The notes below the pieces were generated by a model. The model did not search any database. It worked only from the letters and a program-made list of their open reading frames with translations, and had not been told where the DNA came from. The position numbers and the translations under genes are program-made. Shown here piece by piece: positions 20,549-33,735 of a stretch of 64,000 nucleotides of DNA (position 1 is its first letter; each line of letters starts with the position of its first letter). The DNA is from Hofstenia miamia (Eukaryota; Xenacoelomorpha; Acoela; Hofsteniidae), in assembly GCA_900660155.1 (NCBI GenBank), contig CABFPE010000041.1, positions 1,522,354 to 1,586,353 of the forward strand, written 5' to 3'.

Positions 20549-23500
20549 CTCAAATAATTTGATGATGCGTATGTCCTTAATAATAAATACGTATTTAGCG
20601 CCAATTTTAAGAGTAATATGCAGAAAAATTTTTTCATTCAGGTTTATTCAAACAATTTTTTGTATATGCATTATTTACAATATCTAGACGGAAAAAATAT
20701 AGGTTGCTAAAAAGCTACTTTCTTCATTATAATTGGTGACTGGTGCTAAATATAAGGGAAATTTTGAAAAATGGGGCAAAAGATACTTAACGCCATTTTG
20801 AAGAGAAATATATGTATACATATTGTATGTACATGCAAAATTCGTTTTAAAGTTGCAGTATTTTGCACTGTGAAGTAGGCTAACTATAATTCATAACCTA
20901 TATACAATATATTTAAATATTGTCTTTTTCCCAGCGATAACTCCTACATTATATACTTACAGAAGAAAATGCAAATCGCACAGTTCTTGAACAATGATTT
21001 TAATAATAACGATTTGAATTTGGAATGAACAAGTTCTTTGAAATTTATTAAATTTGATTTGAAATTCTACTTATGGTTTGCACTTGGTGTTCTTGAGAAT
21101 TAATGAAAAATGTTTCAATCAAGTTTTAGTAACTCCTTTACATTTATATTTAACATAATATTTGTGAATACAAAATGACACAAGTTTACAAGTTTCAATT
21201 GTTATTTAAACTTCGTAGAAACTATTCTATGATTAGCCTTCCAGAGATGCAACTTGTTGGGTGGTATCTAAGCTAGAATTTTTCAAGCGAAATTGAGAAA
21301 GAGGGGGGGAGGGAGGTAGGCTTACAAAATCAGCTTGAAGTGGTTATGTTGTGTGAAAAGGAACTGATCAATACATAACTTGTTCATCTTAACAAGGATG
21401 AAGTATCTGAGGTCTCATGTTTTGTGCACAAAAATGATAATGAAATCATTCAACAATGATATCATTTAAGAAATTTTCAGTATATTAAATTTGAACATAC
21501 TAAGTTTGATTACATGTGCACATAGACCTGATTTTAGAGTGTTTTCTCAAAGTATACGAATTATATTAAGCTAGAATTTTATCAAGCAGATGTTTCAGAA
21601 TGGTTTATAAGCATGAACGAAAATTCGATTAGCAAGAAGATTAGCAAATGACGATATTATAGGATTACAAATCTTGGGTAATTTTTGTTCAAATTCACAT
21701 ACAATACAATCAATATTTTTAGAACCGTATCAGAAATCTCGTTGCCACACCACCAAAACCAAAACACGTTTCAAACGAAAATACTACTGACATAACGACC
21801 CTTTTCATACTTAGTAAAGTCTACAATGGGTGTGACGTGGAGTGCACATACCAAGGGATGCGAAATGTCATATATAAAGAAATTTGTATCTCACAGGCTC
21901 TATAATTTAAATTCTAAGCGAATTAATTTAAAAATTTACATCACATAATATATGCAAAATTTCAACAATACAGCATTTCATCTTGACAAATGACAATGAT
22001 TAAGTTAATAATATTCTAGAGTTTATTGCAAAATAGTGAGGTTTTTAAATGATTTCCAAACTAAATAATATTTTTGCCTTTATCTGATTTTAACATGCTT
22101 GTCTGTAATTACTTATGCCCTTCTTTCTTTTGATTTCAATGCATGTTTAATGATTCCATTTTTAATACTTTTAACTGTCATTAGGCTTTGATCTCGAGTA
22201 CGAAATCAAATTTTAAAATTCTATTTTTGATTGCTACCAAATTTTAAATCACTTGACTGCTCAATTGAATTATTTTAGCCCAATTCTATGTTGGGCAATC
22301 CACTAGCACTAATTTCTAATTTTGATTGGTTGAAAATTTTGTCAATTATGTTAGAAAAATGTTTTATAAACAAGTAGGAAATGGTTGACGAACTTTTTCC
22401 AGTAGTAATTGAGAAACATTGCTATTTTATATATGAAATTATCCCATTTAAGCTGAGCCTAGTGATAAATACTACGCTTATTAAAAGGTTGTAAGTAAAG
22501 ACAAATATGATTGCACAAATGTAAATCATAGGATTAATTATTTCAGTCTCCAACTTTTATAGAAATCATTCCAATAGTAATTTAGTTCAATTGTTCAAAT
22601 AAAAAAATTAATTCATTTAAGAAATGCAGCACTTTGAAACTTTAAAATTGAAAACCTAAACATTAAATGTATGTACATATAATATATTCATAGTTGAATT
22701 TAACATTAGGTAGAAATATTTTTTTTATTTGGTAGAAGGAACTATTTGAAACTTTTTTGAAACTGGTAGTAAGCATTCAAAATTTTAAAAATTGAACCAT
22801 GTGTAAACAATTTGTTTAAGCTAGAATACGCCGAGGCTGAATCTTCGTGGTCTAAATGAATAAAAACAATCAGGCACTGTTCCCACATATTCTATGATTT
22901 TGGTTTTCTCTTAAAAATTGCAGCTAATAAAGTATTTCATTCAAATAAAACTTTTCGATACCATATCGCTTCCCTTACGGAACAGTTTAATATTAAAAAA
23001 CTATGGTAGTACAAATATCACAAACACCAATTTATTGATTGAAGATTGCTTCTGGAATACTGATGCTACAGTTATTGGTTTATTGAGGCTAAGCTACGTT
23101 AGTAGCAGGGCTTTCAAACTTTGATTTAAAAATTGACGTTATTTTTACAAAAAATTTATGAGATTTACCGAAAAGAATTTTATTGAATTCATAAGATCAA
23201 ACATTTCCGTGTAGTATGCATATTGATAATTGTAATTTATTACCCTATTCGTTTGATATGGTTTTACAAAACCCTTGAAACGAACTTTTTCCTCAAGTTT
23301 TACAATTCCTCCGATTTTCATGCCATCCGAAGATGTGAGCCAATTTCTCAACCACTTTATTAAGAAGAAAACCCCATAAATGAACGAAATTAAGAAAATA
23401 TATCACGGGAAATCACTAGACAAGAAATGCAAGTCAATTTAATAGAGTCAACCTTCAGCGAATGTCGAAATACGCGATTGGAGAATAGGAGCAGTAAATT

Positions 23501-23585
23501 TATAAACATTTACAAATTTAACCAAATCTGTTTGAAAATTTTTTCATTATATATTATAGTTGTTGAGATATACCAATGAAAATTT
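19886..23585. other. Non-coding region
   Basis: No gene is recognisable. The stretch holds one (TA)n array (about 20519-20547) and a purine-rich tract near 21297-21316. The short open frames around 22918-23351 have AT-driven composition and no motifs. Confidence 0.5.
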
Positions 23586-23765
23586 CTTCTCAATTTTGTT
23601 AAATGGTTTCGACAATGAACAATTTTGGGTCCTTCACTATTGAATATGTATGTAAGCGATTTGAGAAATCAGATCACATGTAATGTCATACAACAAGCCG
23701 ACAATACTTTGCTATTTAGTTCACATTAGTCTCTTGAAACTTTTATTAAAGTACTAACTACTTTC
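23586..23765 (+). pseudogene. CR1-like reverse transcriptase scrap
   Basis: The plus strand reads, in one frame, RTILGPSLLNMYVSDLRNQI then TCNVIQQADNTLLFSSH. These are decayed forms of the QGTILGPLLFxIYVND and YADDT boxes, the latter reduced to QADN. The wording is close to the older relic at 10800-10960, so it is likely the same family. No recognisable coding sequence remains on either side. Confidence 0.65.
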
Positions 23766-26595
23766 ATTAAAATATTCAAAAATAACACTAGAAATCCAAA
23801 ATCTTAAACAAAACAAAAAAATAATAAAAAATTCATTTCTTAACACATCAATAAATATATAGAGTAATTTACCTAAATCTATATAACAAATTAATAAATC
23901 AAGAGATTTAATAAACAGCTCCATAGTTATAGAAAGGAAAGGCTTGAATACAAATGGCAAGGTTTCATATTCTAAAACATTTACTATTCAAAAGTCGTCA
24001 TTACCCAAGCTCCTAACTCTAATTGCATTTGTAAATATTAATTTTTGTATATTTATTTGATGTTATATTTCAATTTGATGCTATTTAGAGTTGTAAACAG
24101 CATAATATATTGTAAAAAGCAAGCAACTTTAAATATAGATATTTTCCTTTCCTTCTTAGTTAGTTCAAGAATCACACTGCAGAAAGTTGCGAGGAGGTGC
24201 AGGAATGTTAAGACATTGACGAAATTGTTGCTTTTTCAAACAATAAACATATCACATACTGAGGCTCTATTTTTCAAGGTTGATTAATTTTCAATTTGCT
24301 TGTTTTCATGAATTGCACTAGATTAACCTATTTGTGTGTCCACGGCTACATTGACTTCCCAAGTTCTCCTATGATAAGTTTATGAGACTGTTAAGTAGTA
24401 GTACTTCACAGTATGTAAAGCAAACTGTTTTATCTGTGTTCTCCGAAAGTTGCATTTTATAATATATATATATATATATATATATCAATTAACCCTTTAG
24501 TATTTTTAACGCTTTTTCGGCATTTCGAATGAGATCAAACGAGCGTTTGTACAAATAGCCTACAACTAGTGACGCAGCTAGATTTTGTGTTCAATGGGAG
24601 CTAAGAACTTTCTTAAGTCTCAATTCAGATGTTTTTGTAGATTTCTAATTTTTTCTCTATAATATACAATTATGAGGAAGAATAGGTACCATCATATAGT
24701 TACACGGGTTATTAGTAGTCCTTAGATTTGTATTTTTGTGAAAATTTTTGGTTTTCGTAAATGAGTAACCAAGGACATGTCCTTGGAATAACCTACAATT
24801 CATCAAACTATATAAGAATAGTCCAGCGTACCCTAAAGTGTACTACAGAAGGCAATATAACCCCTTTGTTCATTTGGATACAGTCCTGCCTATCCGGGAC
24901 ATTGATATATCAGATTTTTCATGTATCGTATACTCCTAAATTTTATACATTTTGCTTCGTATATTGCTTTCGTATATGGATTTTTTCAATATACTATTTC
25001 GTATATTTGTAATAGATGTGGAGAGATAATCCCTTTAATATAAATGGACACTTTCTCGCATATACTTTATGGTTTCTTGACAAAAGTTGAAAATAAACCA
25101 ATTATCTATTAAAATCCTCTCATAAGTTAGCTTACACATGACACAGTCTTTCGAACAGATCATGAAAGAAAACTATGTGAGCTTCAGCTTTCATTATTTA
25201 GCATATTTCGTATATATACGATATTCTCGTTAAACGAATAGTATATTCACGTAAATGCATTTTTAAAAAAACCCGTATATTCGTTATTATCTCGTATATT
25301 GGCATATATACGTCAACACCCCGTTACCTTTTTATGCAGGAATCAGACACTTCATTTGACAATTTTCATGCGCATGCAAGAACATGAGCATGCACTTTAG
25401 AAATTAATCAATTTAGCAACTTTATTAATTAAAAATTATTTATACATGAATTTGTGCCATTATTGAAAAAGCATTTACATGCCTTAATTGCTAATGCTAG
25501 CTATTGACATCGCTGCTAATTAAAGGCCAAAATTTAAAAGCTTTGCTAACAGCGACATGAATTAAGAAACTGCTTTGATTTATATTGAGAAGAACATTAT
25601 AAGTTCTCTTGCTGTACTTAAAAGACCTCTCTCTTAAATGGGTGTAACTTCAAAGGCGGTTTCAAGCTTTAAGGTACGGCTTTCTGCGTTCAATTTATTT
25701 AATTGATGGGTGTTCTTTGCATCTTATTTCTAGCATAATTCATATACATTTTATATTTTGATACATCATCATTCGATAATATTTTTTGAAAAAATATCAA
25801 AACTTTGTCTGCATTTCTGATAATGTAAATATAATGTGAATAATCTTTTCAAATTTAAATTACAAAGTTAAGATCTATTAAGCGCATTTTCAATGAAAGC
25901 ATATATTAACATTTTTTGAATTTAGAATTTCTCATAATTAAGCAATACGTTTTTAAAAAGTTAATAGCACTTACTGCGATTTTTAACAAAAAATTAGACA
26001 GTTGACCAAAATGTTGTAAGTTGGCTTTGACAATTCCAATGCCATCCATCGTCCAATTTGTAAAGAAAATAGTTTCAACAAATTGTTTCAGAAAGATCCT
26101 AATTATTAATGATTATTTACTTTAATGATAAACTCATACAGATTTGAATTTATAAAACATTGAAAAACTTATAATATATCATAAATAGAGATAAGTTGAC
26201 CTGCACTTTAGACCTGACTTAAATCTGTTGAATCCTGATATCCACTGAACAAGTGTTTCTCTAAAAGCAACAACCTTTTCTTCTCGAATAATATTCCCTT
26301 TTCTTTTGCCGTGTATCTGAATGTAAACATCAGTTTTAGGTTTCTCATATATTTAATACAACAGGAAACTGTCAAATTAACCCAGAACTGCAAAAGCTGA
26401 TAATTTTTTTGTATATTCTATTTATTATTATTATTTATGATGTTAAGACAGGAATATTTAAGTATGCATATTTTTTAAATTTTTACTTCTATAAATTTTG
26501 CTGTAGTAGGTTTGGTATTTTAGAGTCCCATTGGGGGAAATGAAATTTATTCATAATTCACAAAGATCATTTTACAAACAATAAACGTTACGCTT
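23766..26595. other. Non-coding region with a CGTATAT motif cluster
   Basis: I see no gene. A (TA)n array lies at 24461-24485. Between about 24920 and 25310 the motif TCGTATAT or a close variant recurs at least six times with irregular spacing, twice as part of the self-complementary form TCGTATATATACGA. I cannot assign a function. Confidence 0.45.
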
Positions 26596-26599
26596 TCTA

Positions 26600-27660
26600 C
26601 ACATAACCATAACTATTACTTTGGCTGGATAGCCTGGTAGTTTGCAACACATTCGTTTTTCACAAACTCCATCCGTGTGTACATCTTTTGTAAAATGAAT
26701 TGCTCTTTTTCCACCACGGCTTCTTTTGATAGCAATTTCTTCTAAATATGATGGACATCCTCTTTTTGAAGTGGAGATATTATGACTGTCTTAATGTTTT
26801 CGATTAACAAATCCTAAAATTGTAATTTGTGAACTCTGATTTAATATCAACATCGTTACACCAAGGGGTTCTTAAATTAATAAATCCTTGCATTAAACCC
26901 ACATTAGATCTATCAAATGAAAGAATAGCTTCATGTAATGATGTCTGCTACAATTATCTCAATCCTATTTTTGTAACTTAGCAATTTGTTTCATCAATGA
27001 ACGCCGTTCACGTCTGATTTTCCTTCACACAATGAAGTCTATTTACAATTATATGAGTTTTCTGCTTATAACAAAATCACTTAGATTTTTCTTGGGTCTT
27101 GCTACCAATAAATATAGACATGATGATCACAGGTTTATTTTCATTACACAAAATGCAGCTAATTTTGCCTTTGTTGCCAATTTCGTTAACTCTTTATCAA
27201 TTGTAAAGTTCAATCCCTTTGCTCGCTTTAACCGTAGTGTTCCAATTAATGAAATTCATTTATCCAAAAGAGCTTCTTGTAATTCTGGAGAATAGGTACC
27301 AGTTGTCTATACAATTAATAGTATGCTTAATCCAGGGTTGATTGACATTCACAAATTTTTTCCAAGGACTCTTCAGCAAAATGTGAAAAATATGTTATGA
27401 GAATGGAGTTTCAACTTCAGTTCATTGAGGAGGATTTCCTCACCATTCGCGTTGATCAAACTCTTCTTTTTTAATACACCAGCGCAATTGCGGAGTAGAA
27501 CTGCAATGTGCACTTATTACATCGTCTTCTTCTACTGAACAGTTTTCTCCATAATTATCTTCAGGTCTTTCTAAAACACAAACATCTTTTACTGAAGTAT
27601 TACTTCTATGTTCAAAATTGTCAGATTCATTGAGAAAATTTGATACCATCTCTCTGTTCT
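26600..27660 (-). pseudogene. piggyBac transposase relic (second family)
   Basis: Read on the minus strand with several frameshifts. An acidic N-terminal part (27440-27649) ends LRWCIKKEEFDQREW. Next come SPELQEALLDK and SLIGTLRLKRAKGLNFTIDK (about 27030-27310), matching the SPELxExLLxxGIxxxGTxRxNR block of piggyBac transposases. YMKLFFHLIDL (about 26920) corresponds to the WYxxIFFHLID block. A tail at 26600-26760 contains RGCPSYLEE, KRSRGGKRAIHFTKDVHTDG, CEKRMCCKLPGYPAK and CRKRNVYC, like the C-terminal cysteine-rich finger. The section with the first catalytic aspartate appears deleted between about 27310 and 27440. A possible terminus for this copy lies at 29101-29137. Confidence 0.6.
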
Positions 27661-30170
27661 TTGCAAAATATGATTGTTTTTGAAAATATATTTCAACATC
27701 ATTATTACATTTCGTAATTACACCAACCCAACTTTAGTCATGCATCCCAAATTACTCGAAGTCCACAACAATCATAATATATTATGACGATGTCTTCTAA
27801 ACTAACAATAATTCTTGTATAATCTCTACCCCATTCCATCTCCACTTCATAATTATCCGCAATTTTTCGAATTATTTTTGCAATCCACAACGCACCTCCA
27901 GGGGATTTGCATCGTGTCATTTAATTCTTAATCCATAAATTGGTTGTTCTTTGCACAGAATTATTTCAAATACTGAAACAAGATTTTCAATACATCCATT
28001 CATTTTCAAACTACATCTTACATTTTATACTTTCTAATTATCATTACTTCGACGACATTCGCCGATTAACATTGTCATTTGCGAAGCCACACACTTATTT
28101 TGTTCTTCACATTTTGCTCAATGTCACTCTGAAGTGACGCACGTATTACGTTTCATCATGATAATTAAGTGTTGGGAATCCCTCAAATAATATTATCCAG
28201 CTGCTATATAAACGTTTGCGAACATAATGAATTTTTTTCCACCAAATTTGATTTAAAAACGGCTACGGAAAATGAATTTTAAAAAATATTACAACTATAG
28301 ATAATGTATTTTCTATTTTACAGAAACGGAATTCTAAATGTGAAGGTAAAAGATCACCAAAACGTAATAATTTATTAGTATTTTTGTTTAGATATGAATT
28401 GTCCAATGTTGCAAATACATGTGATAACCGTATTAAAATGTACAATATTTTAATGAATTTTTTTAACTTTTTTTGTTTGTCACTCTCAAGTCCCCGTGGG
28501 TCGTTCTGGGTTAAGAAATTCCTTTTGAAATTAAACCTAGTCATACAAGAAAAGTGGACGCAAGTTTTTTAATGAGTAAAGAGGTTGACTTAATCAATAA
28601 CTGAAAGCCAATCATAAATCAACCTAGCATTTGCTATTGACGTTGCATAACAAATTATATACTGTTACTCAGTCTCTAATTTTTATTGTTGTACGCCAGC
28701 CTATGACAAATATCACTTATGCAATGAATAAAAGCAGTAATGCAACGTACTGATTCCAAGCCATACTGACTTTAATGTATGTTTTCCATCCTAAATAAAA
28801 CCAAAATGATAAATAACAACATGCATGCTGTTAAACCTGATTCTAATCCTGTTTTCACCTGAACTTGATTTGCGACGGCTCAAATCCGGCATTAAAAGTG
28901 ACCTGACCTGATTTAAACTAGAAAGCCTGATGATTCTACGGTATATCTTATATTCATGCAGTTGTCAGAATAGACCCATTCAAGTAAAACTAAAGGCAAC
29001 AAAAGCAAATGAAAGAAGAATATCAGAAAAACAAAATAAGCTGTTTTTCTATCTAAATTTCATTACATGAGGCATCACAAATGCGTTCAAGATGTGCAAA
29101 GTGGTCAAATTTGACCACTCACGGTTTCTAGTGCTAATTCGGATAAATCTGATTGAAAAATAGTGCCTTGACCTGACTAAATACTAATCACAAGCTTAAT
29201 GAAGAGTTCTGCTTTACACTATAACAATCCTTTTATAAAATTACATACTTGTTAATGGAAATTCAAGCTTGCCTCAACTTGAGGGGTTGCTTGTCTACAA
29301 CATCAAACATTGCCTGTAAGTTGCATATATTTCCTTGGAAAAAACAATTTCGCAGAAGTTATTTTCAAATTTTAATAATTAAAAATTTTTTTATGCAATT
29401 TATCATTTAGGTACTACAATTTTACTACATGTTGTTATGCTTATAAACCTTGTGATACAGTTTCTTAGCAATTTAATAAACTTCAATTTTACCAATAAAT
29501 TTTAAGCTAATGACCCAATCATATACTGCAAAGCAATGTGGTAGCTTAGTTTCGATTGGTTCATAAGCACATGTTTAATAGAAATCTACTCTCCTTAAAT
29601 ATTGCTTGATGATAATTGGGAATATAACATATATCATTGCATGCAATTTTTTGCATTTCAGTCAAAATATCAAAAATAATTTGTTTTAATAATTTTTCCT
29701 AATTACTGAAAAGTAGGGACAAAAATAGAAAAAAGCAGATAAGTTGAAATTTGTTTGCTATGAATTCGTTGAAAAAATCTTTTGAAAACTGATTCCTTCA
29801 CAGTGTCGCAATTCAGAATGAAGCCGAAAAATGAACGGCAAACACACAAGCCCTGAATTAATTGATTTACTCAGATTCCCTACCTAATTCTATTTTTGTT
29901 TAAACAAATACATGACTTTTTCACGAGTCTACTGTGCACTTCTTATGCATACATATATTAAAAAATATACTCATTTGTGTATTCATGTACATATCTATAC
30001 CAAATCAAATAGTTAGAACATCTTAAAATAATTTCGAGCCATTTTTATCCAAATTTTTAGTTTGTAACGAACACTTAACAAAACGGAGATTAGGGTTAAG
30101 TTTCAGTATTTTCATTCAATAAAATATGATTCACGACACAAACCAAGAGAACGAGGCGGAACTCAAGCCC
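27661..30170. other. Mostly non-coding, flank of piggyBac relic
   Basis: The short frames at 27738-27920 (minus), 28263-28544 (minus) and 28384-28572 (plus) show no motif I know. The motif ACCTGA occurs several times between 28830 and 29180. The main identifiable item is the terminus-like palindrome at 29101-29137. Confidence 0.4.
29101..29137 (-). repeat. piggyBac-type terminus with subterminal palindrome
   Basis: GTGGTCAAATTTGACCAC (29101-29118) is a perfect palindrome. It is followed by ACGGTTTCTAGTG and then CTAA (29134-29137). Seen from outside this is TTAG-CACTAGAAACC, the same CACTAGAA start as the piggyBac at 50981-53129, with the TTAA target one base off. It lies on the N-terminal side of the minus-strand transposase relic at 26600-27660 and is probably that element's end. 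I did not find the matching other end. Confidence 0.55.
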
Positions 30171-30179
30171 TTCTTGGTA

Positions 30180-30560
30180 GTTTTTTGCAGACGACAGCAT
30201 GAAAACGCCCGCATATTGTCTTCTCTGCTCGAAGTCCGTGCGTCGATTAAATATAGACAAGTGATATAAATTGAGTCTGATTTCTAAAAAAAGCCTTAGA
30301 AAACCGACCACACTTTCGAAAAAGAAATTAATCTAAAATTTCCAAGGTATCTTATATTCGTATTCAGCGCCAAATACATCGAAGAAAAAGTTTTAAGTGA
30401 AAAATGTGCAAAACGCAAAAATATTCATATAAGTTTCTGGGAAAATATTGTGCCCGACAGTGTCTTTATGACTGTTGCCAGCCCGCCTGATGCCCGCGCG
30501 AGTACCCGACGACTTTGTGGAGGTGTCCCTGTAGAAGTCATGAAACGCGAAGAGGACAAG
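30180..30560. repeat. Dispersed repeat, copy 1
   Basis: Two blocks here recur at 33580-33730. These are AATTGAGTCTGATTTCTAA followed by AAACCGACC (30270-30310), and GGAAAATATTGTG followed by a GATGCCCGC block (30440-30500). The two blocks are in opposite order in the other copy, so this is a rearranged or tandem family. The GC-rich GATGCCCGCGCGAGTACCC segment stands out from its surroundings. The class is unknown. Confidence 0.45.
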
Positions 30561-31796
30561 TTACTGAGTTTCAGAGAGTGGAATATATTTGACTAAGATA
30601 ACAATCATGTAAAAATTTGTGACTTTGTATCAATCTTTGCGTAAAAAATCATGCCTGTCAATTCATGAATAGTAGATTAATTAACGAAATGTCATTTCAT
30701 TCATATATTGGTAAAAAAAGAATTTTTTTCTGATGAACTACTTAAGAAATAGAATCAGTAAAACTGCAGTAATGTAGAACTTGCACATTTGATTTACTTA
30801 ATGCATCTTTAATTCATTTGTAAAATATTTTTGCACCACTTGCCACGTCCTTCATGTAATTCCATTAAAGCTACTCTCTGGGGAAGTTTGCGTGATCTTT
30901 CAAGTTACTTGATAGATGGTGTCTTCGTATTTACATAATTTATAGTCAAGCAACCAATGCTAATACGTAGAGAATATGTTATGATGCTGTTATTTCAAAT
31001 CATGAAAACCAGATATACAACTGATAATCGATACTAAATTTCAATTTCTTAGTAAAAAATTTTCTGGTGTTTTTGCACAAAAAATTTCCATATCTGCATT
31101 AAGTATTGTTATTTGTATGAAAAATAATTCAAGTTTTGTGCAAACGTCGAAATAAATTTAAATAACAAAATTTATGAATTTAATTTAAATAGATTTTATT
31201 AACTTTTTACAGACGAATTCAAATTTTATAAATTCATTTATAAGCCTAGACTAATATATTTATTTTCTAATTTTATTAATGAGAGAAAATGTGTAATATA
31301 AATATTTGCAAATTTTATATGGAATTAATAAATTTGTTTATGGCACGTATGGAATTTGTCAGGGAGTATCAAATAGCCAGAAGTTCTACATCAAAAGTTG
31401 GTTTGTTAAGGTAATTACCATTAAATTTTCAAAATCAATATTTTTGCTAAATAAATTTGCAAATTACATAATTGTACGTTATGGAACTAATCTTAAAATC
31501 AGAAATTTGATTGCTCTGTACTAAATAATTCAATGATAAAAGTTTCAACAAGTAATTGTGTAAAAATTTAATAACTGGTTAATCATTTATTCATGAAACT
31601 AATTAAGATATAATTTATTCATTGTTAAGTCAATAGAACTCTTTGAATTATGAATTTATAAAAGGAAAATTTGCAAGAAACCATTTAGATAATCCGTAGT
31701 TCAAAGAAGCAATCTTTCAAACTTTCTTGACATTACTGGCGTAGACATACATGTATACTCTGTATATCATAATATTTAAAATATAACGGTATCATG

Positions 31797-31845
31797 CTAA
31801 ATAAGATAAGATATTCTTTATTCATATAAATATTGACAATTTTTG
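31797..31845 (-). repeat. Solo 3' tail of a CR1-like element
   Basis: On the minus strand this reads AATTGTCAATATTTATATG then AATAAAGAATATCTTATCTTA. It is a close match to the last bases of the young CR1-like element (15630-15675: AATTGTAAACATTTATCTG then AATATAGAATCTCTTATC). It appears to be a severely 5'-truncated insertion of the same or a sister family. Confidence 0.65.
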
Positions 31846-33575
31846 AAACTGGTACGTTTTCTGAAAACCTCGAAAAGATATACAAGCATGCAATCAATCT
31901 ACCAGGCTAAAGATAAATTACTATCGTTATGCTTCGTTTATTTCATGAAAACTACATAAGGAAATTAAGGCCTTCTGAATCAGCTCGACCAAAATATTTT
32001 GAGTTAGTTATAAGAATTGCATACAATCAGTTGGTTTTCTAACTGGACAAACCCAGTTCTGCTAAAGTAGCCCAGCAATGAATTTCTTCCTAGCCAGTAC
32101 GATTATAGAGGAAATCACCAATTAATGTTCAACGTGCTCTGAATAACGTCTAAGAACAATAATTAAAATAAATTTTCATTCTTATTTTTTTCATTATGCA
32201 TAGGCTTATAAAATTTACTGCTTTACATACAAAAAGAATTTTTCAGATTTAAATATTTCTGAATATATCATAAATAATAACCAAATGCCCCATTTGAATA
32301 TGTGAACACCAGTTAACGAATTTTAGAAGAATCTCTGCTATTTCCCTTTGTGTGGATGTTTATGTTGCATGAAGGTTTTTCAAATAGACTTACCCGAAAG
32401 AATCCTCTTTTGGGATATAAGGAATCTGATGAAGAAGGGACTACCGGACATTTACTTGCCAAAATGTGCAATTACATGTTATTTGCATTGCGTGCAATTC
32501 CTGAATATGTGTTCGTAAAGTGTACTGGACAAAGATAATTGAATAAAAATTTGAGTAATGGAAAAAACTGGAGGATGAAAGGAATGATCTCATCAAGTAA
32601 GATGCATTTAGTGTAGGTTTGGTGCATTGCACACAGAATTAGTTGGGCTTGCAAGTATGTCACCAACACAGTTCATGAATTAAGCAAACCTACTGCGGTG
32701 GCCAAGAACATTGCTTCAATTCTTCACACGTTTGAAATTAGAACTCGGGAGCTGAAAGCCGCAACAGCTAGCGGCTGCAACCATTGAAGCCGTTCCCGGC
32801 CGAAAAATTTTGTATTGTATATGATATTCACCAAATTTTTCATAATTTATCTAGACTTTACTGACACTTAATAAAACTCACTATTCATTCAAAAACTCTG
32901 CTTAGTTCCGTATAAGATTCAAAGCAAAAGTTAGACTTAAGGCTGCTAAAAATCATAGCTGGGCGTTAGCAGTGACTTGCGGGTAATCACGGCTAAAGGC
33001 AAAAAAGTGCAGAGACTAGCATTCCGGCAAGTTTATGACCATTAATGACAACGAATACCACGGCCATGTGTGACATTGCTTATATTATTTCTTTTTTTGA
33101 GTGCTTTATGTTGTTACGGATCGCACAATAGGGTAGCTTTGTGGGCCTTTGTCCAATTTGTGCCCGCGGGCTATCAGTTGTGCACCCCTGCTCTGGAGTA
33201 ATCACATTGAAGTCAGTGTCTTCAAATCTTGACTAGAAAGTGTCATCTCATCGCTGAATAAAAGGCTCCAAGCAGATCAAAGTTGAACTTCAAAACATTG
33301 CTTATTCATTATGCATAAAAAATATGTCAATGTTAAAAGACTTTGACTTTCGCCATGCTGTTCTGCACTGGCTATCTTCAAAGAAGTCACGTATTCAGCT
33401 AGCAACGCTACATGTGAAAGTTATTTTCATGGAGTGTTTTAGGAGCTTAGTGCAATGGAATAACATCTCAATCTTAGGAAAGAGGCAGCTGCCAAAGTCG
33501 AATTTTAAAAAGAAAATACATTGTGTCATTAATCGAGAACTCTTTATAGAACTCTAATTTGGATAGACAGGTTTC
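31846..33575. other. Non-coding with repeat fragments
   Basis: No gene is recognised; the 62-codon frame at 32350-32538 has no known motif. Around 32800-32900 there is a weak match of about 90 bases (AAAACTCACTATTCATT..AAAACTCTG) to 54960-55039 and 56420-56500. A hAT-like end lies near 33110-33190. Confidence 0.4.
33110..33190 (+). repeat. hAT-like transposon terminus
   Basis: The segment ends in TTGTGCACCCCTG (33178-33190), preceded by GCCCGCGGGC. Read outward-in this starts CAGGGGTGCACAA, a common start for hAT terminal inverted repeats. CTCTGGAG (33191-33198) would be the 8-bp target duplication, but I did not find its partner or the opposite end. Confidence 0.35.
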
Positions 33576-33735
33576 ACCTAGTGTTTGCGGACGGGAAAAT
33601 ATTGTGTGACCACCCGTTTTCTTTCTTGGCCGATGCCCGCCTGTCTAGTGACCTAAATTGAGTTTGATTTCTAACAAAACCTTGAAAAACCGACCGGAAA
33701 TTCATAAAACACAATAAACTAAATTTAATTTTAAA
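33576..33735. repeat. Dispersed repeat, copy 2
   Basis: This segment shares GGGAAAATATTGTG, GCCGATGCCCGCCTG and AATTGAGTTTGATTTCTAA..AAACCGACC with 30180-30560. It has no coding content. See copy 1 for the order difference. Confidence 0.45.

Noticed and set aside
24488-24494. TTAACCC as a piggyBac left end
   Set aside because: No palindrome, no inverted partner at a sensible distance and no transposase sequence in the right orientation.
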